Source of the DNA: Panulirus ornatus
Lineage: Eukaryota; Arthropoda; Malacostraca; Decapoda; Palinuridae
Direction of reading: 5' to 3'
NCBI RefSeq assembly: GCF_036320965.1
Contig: NC_092265.1
Span: forward strand, 7,606,001-7,670,000
DNA length: 64,000 bases
In this document: positions 62,037 through 64,000 of the stretch, one piece after another
How the letters are laid out: every line of letters starts with the position of its first letter
Position numbering within the stretch: the first letter of the stretch is position 1
Program-made: the position numbers and the translations under genes
Notes under the pieces: generated by a model
The model's input: only the letters and a program-made list of their open reading frames with translations
What the model was told of the DNA's origin: nothing
The model's database searches: none

Positions 62037-62090
<54 letters not shown>
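62037..62090. repeat. (AT)n microsatellite
   Basis: About 54 bp of AT. Confidence 0.97.
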
Positions 62091-62094
<4 letters not shown>

Positions 62095-62191
62095 CCTGTG
62101 GGTTATGACAAGATGACCAGCAATAAAGGCTTTCCTCACTGGATTTTAAAAGGACGTACGAACGAACCCAGTCGTCCAACGCTCATCTCTG

Positions 62192-62192
<1 letters not shown>

Positions 62193-62256
<64 letters not shown>

Positions 62257-62270
62257 TCTCTCTCTCTCCG
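62193..62270. repeat. (CT)n microsatellite
   Basis: About 78 bp of CT with one CCC interruption. Confidence 0.97.
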
Positions 62271-62544
62271 TCTCAGTCTAGAGGTTGTACTCCCTCCTTC
62301 CCTTCTCCTCCTGAGGTAGCCAGGAATGTTCACTGGAGCCAGATCGCCGCGCTCCTTAATAATCTCGTTCCTCGCAGACAGCCAGTCAGTCGGTCGGGGC
62401 TGCGGGGTTTTAATTGTTTTCCTTATACGGTCGGATTCCTCACCTTTCATTCCAGAGGGCGCGGGTGTTGGTCGCCCGACACAAAGTAGACCGACATAGC
62501 CATAGTTACATTCTCCCCCGCCTGCGCCAGCCACACACACACAC

Positions 62545-62654
62545 ACACTCACACACCCACGATGGTAGACGTCATAGCCACACACACACATACCCACGAT
62601 GGTAGACGTCATAGCCACACACACACCCACGATGGTAGACGTCATAGCCACACA

Positions 62655-62697
<43 letters not shown>

Positions 62698-62715
62698 TGG
62701 TAGACGTCATAGCCT
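62545..62715. repeat. Minisatellite made of (CA)n plus a 21-bp core, 4 copies
   Basis: The core ACGATGGTAGACGTCATAGC recurs four times separated by CA tracts of different lengths, the longest at 62640-62695. Confidence 0.95.
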
Positions 62716-62789
62716 TAACTCCACTGGGAAGGTAGGTATTGGAAAGCACTGAAATATATATATAGAATAAACGTAAACGGAATACCAAA

Positions 62790-64000
62790 GAGTCTTGTTG
62801 ACCCATATAAGCCTCACGGTCCTGATGGAATTTCTCCTTATGTGCTGAAGATAATGGATTGTTCAAGATGTCGCGAGAGAAAGGTAAAGAGAGCCGAGGG
62901 AGTGGAAGAAGGCAAAACGTCATAACTGTCTTTTTCTTTAAGACAGGGTGGAGGCGGCGCTGAATTCCCAGATCAATCTCCATGACGAGTGTGGTCTTAA
63001 ACTGTACTGGGAATGAGTATATCAGGAAGCACTTTGAGGATTACTTGTAAAGGGAAGAAAACTACCTGAGAGGGAACATGGTTTTTAGGGAAGGTAGATC
63101 ATGTGTAAAGAATATGGTAGAACATCGTCGATTCCTGAGTGTGAACTCTGTGTTTGGCAAAGAGAGAAGGCTGGGCGGATTGTCTGTATCTACACTGCCT
63201 GAAAGCATTGGACACTTTACCACATGGCAGTTTGTTGAAACAAAAAAGGCTGATTCTTGAAGCAGGACTAAGGGGAAGACTCGTTTCGATGGATACAAGG
63301 TTATCTTCGTGGAAAGAAAGAAGCAGAGGACATATAGAAAGATAGCCTTCTCGCAGTAGATTGAGAATACCATCGGGTGTACCACAGGGTTCTGTTCTAC
63401 GACCATCGCTTTTCTTGATCACCGTGAATAACTTGCCAGAGGGACTGGACTCCTCCCTGATTATGTTTGCAGATGATGCCAAGGGAAATGAAGAGAGAGG
63501 AAGACTGCATCAACTTACAGTGAGACTTCAACAAACTCCGGTGTTGGTCTGTTGCATGGTTGATGAAATTCAACATGTCGATGCAAAGTGACGAAGATGG
63601 GACCTCGATGTGACTATCATCTAGATGCAAAAAGCTGCAGGAATCTGCATGTGAGAGGGACCTGGGAGTTGACATTGTCCCTGTCCTTTCTCCAGAACAT
63701 CACCTTAGGAGAATAGCAAAGCAGACAAACAGTTCTCTGGTCAATATTACAACTGCATCGAAGTATAAGGAAAAGGAATTATCCGGTTATCTGTTTGCCT
63801 CCTAACTCAGGTCAGAAGTAGAATATGCTTCTCAAGTTTTGTCTCCGCACACAGAGAAGCGCATGAGAACTAATGGAGGAGATCCAGAGGAGGGCGATAA
63901 AGATGGTACCGAAATTAAGAGAGATGAGTTACAGGGAAAGGTGAGACAAGCCTAAGGTTTACCCACCTTGGAAGAGAGGAGTAAGGCGTGATCTGATCAC
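62790..64000 (+). mobile_element. Decayed non-LTR retrotransposon reverse transcriptase, cut by window end
   Basis: Motifs appear in the correct order but in several frames. 62797-62850 reads VDPYKPHGPDGISPYVLK, the start of the polymerase domain. About 62896-62925 reads REWKKAKT. 63074-63111 reads NMVFREGRSCVKN. About 63184-63230 reads LYLHCLKALDTLPHG, where the first catalytic Asp (normally YLD) is His (63193-63195). 63376-63393 reads GVPQGS, and 63466-63477 reads FADD with both catalytic Asp kept. About 63653 reads ERDLGVDI. About 63877-63940 reads EEIQRRAIKMVPKLREMSYR. Stops and at least four frame changes mean it is inactive. The arrangement fits CR1/jockey-type elements. The endonuclease is not visible; the end lies beyond the window. 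Confidence 0.85.

Overview
The window looks like repeat-dense, non-coding nuclear DNA from an arthropod, most likely a decapod crustacean. The evidence is eukaryotic throughout. There are more than sixty long simple-repeat tracts of (AT)n, (AC)n, (CT)n and trinucleotides, together about 7% of the window by my count. There are decayed non-LTR retrotransposons, tRNA-derived SINEs with internal A and B boxes, and a short interstitial array of the arthropod telomere motif TTAGG at 32474-32505. The decapod assignment is inference from this combination; the species cannot be decided from the sequence alone. I see no bacterial operons, no CRISPR array, no rRNA, no convincing free-standing tRNA gene and no recognisable host protein-coding gene. 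Nearly all long open frames are simple repeats read as protein (YIYI, THTH, SLSL, ERER).

Layout. 1-3.5 kb: an element carrying a poly-A/(AT)n tail and six long (AT)n or (GT)n tracts. 3.5-9.4 kb: the quietest stretch, AT-rich, with almost no long simple repeats. 9.5-15.2 kb: microsatellites, a G-rich strand-skewed stretch and several small minisatellites. 17.1-17.9 kb: the C-terminal end of a decayed non-LTR retrotransposon, ending in (AT)n. 19.8-26 kb: three SINE copies, a 40-bp minisatellite, and a small region (22.1-22.6 kb) with tandem CCAAT boxes, a TATA box, an initiator and a proline/arginine-rich open frame ending at a splice-donor-like GTAAGT. 26-45 kb: microsatellites, several minisatellites, the TTAGG array, a 149-bp foldback MITE at 42.0 kb, and long anonymous stretches. 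46.1-47.3 kb: a second non-LTR retrotransposon with a (CT)n tract inside it. 49.7-52.5 kb: three large minisatellites (22, 31 and about 20 bp units). 53.6-55.6 kb: a cluster of an unclassified dispersed repeat plus a third reverse-transcriptase relic on the minus strand. 58.3 kb: a fourth SINE. 62.79-64.0 kb: a fourth reverse-transcriptase relic running off the end.

The main organising theme is that transposable-element ends and simple repeats go together: three of the four SINEs run into (GT)n or (GA)n, and LINE relics and two other repeat families are bordered by (AT)n. All the retrotransposon copies are broken by frameshifts and stops, so the window records old insertions rather than active elements. 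The only place that hints at a host gene is 22.1-22.6 kb, and that remains tentative. I did not find a convincing new biological system here; the best candidates for follow-up are the unclassified dispersed repeat family, the foldback MITE and the 22.1-22.6 kb locus.
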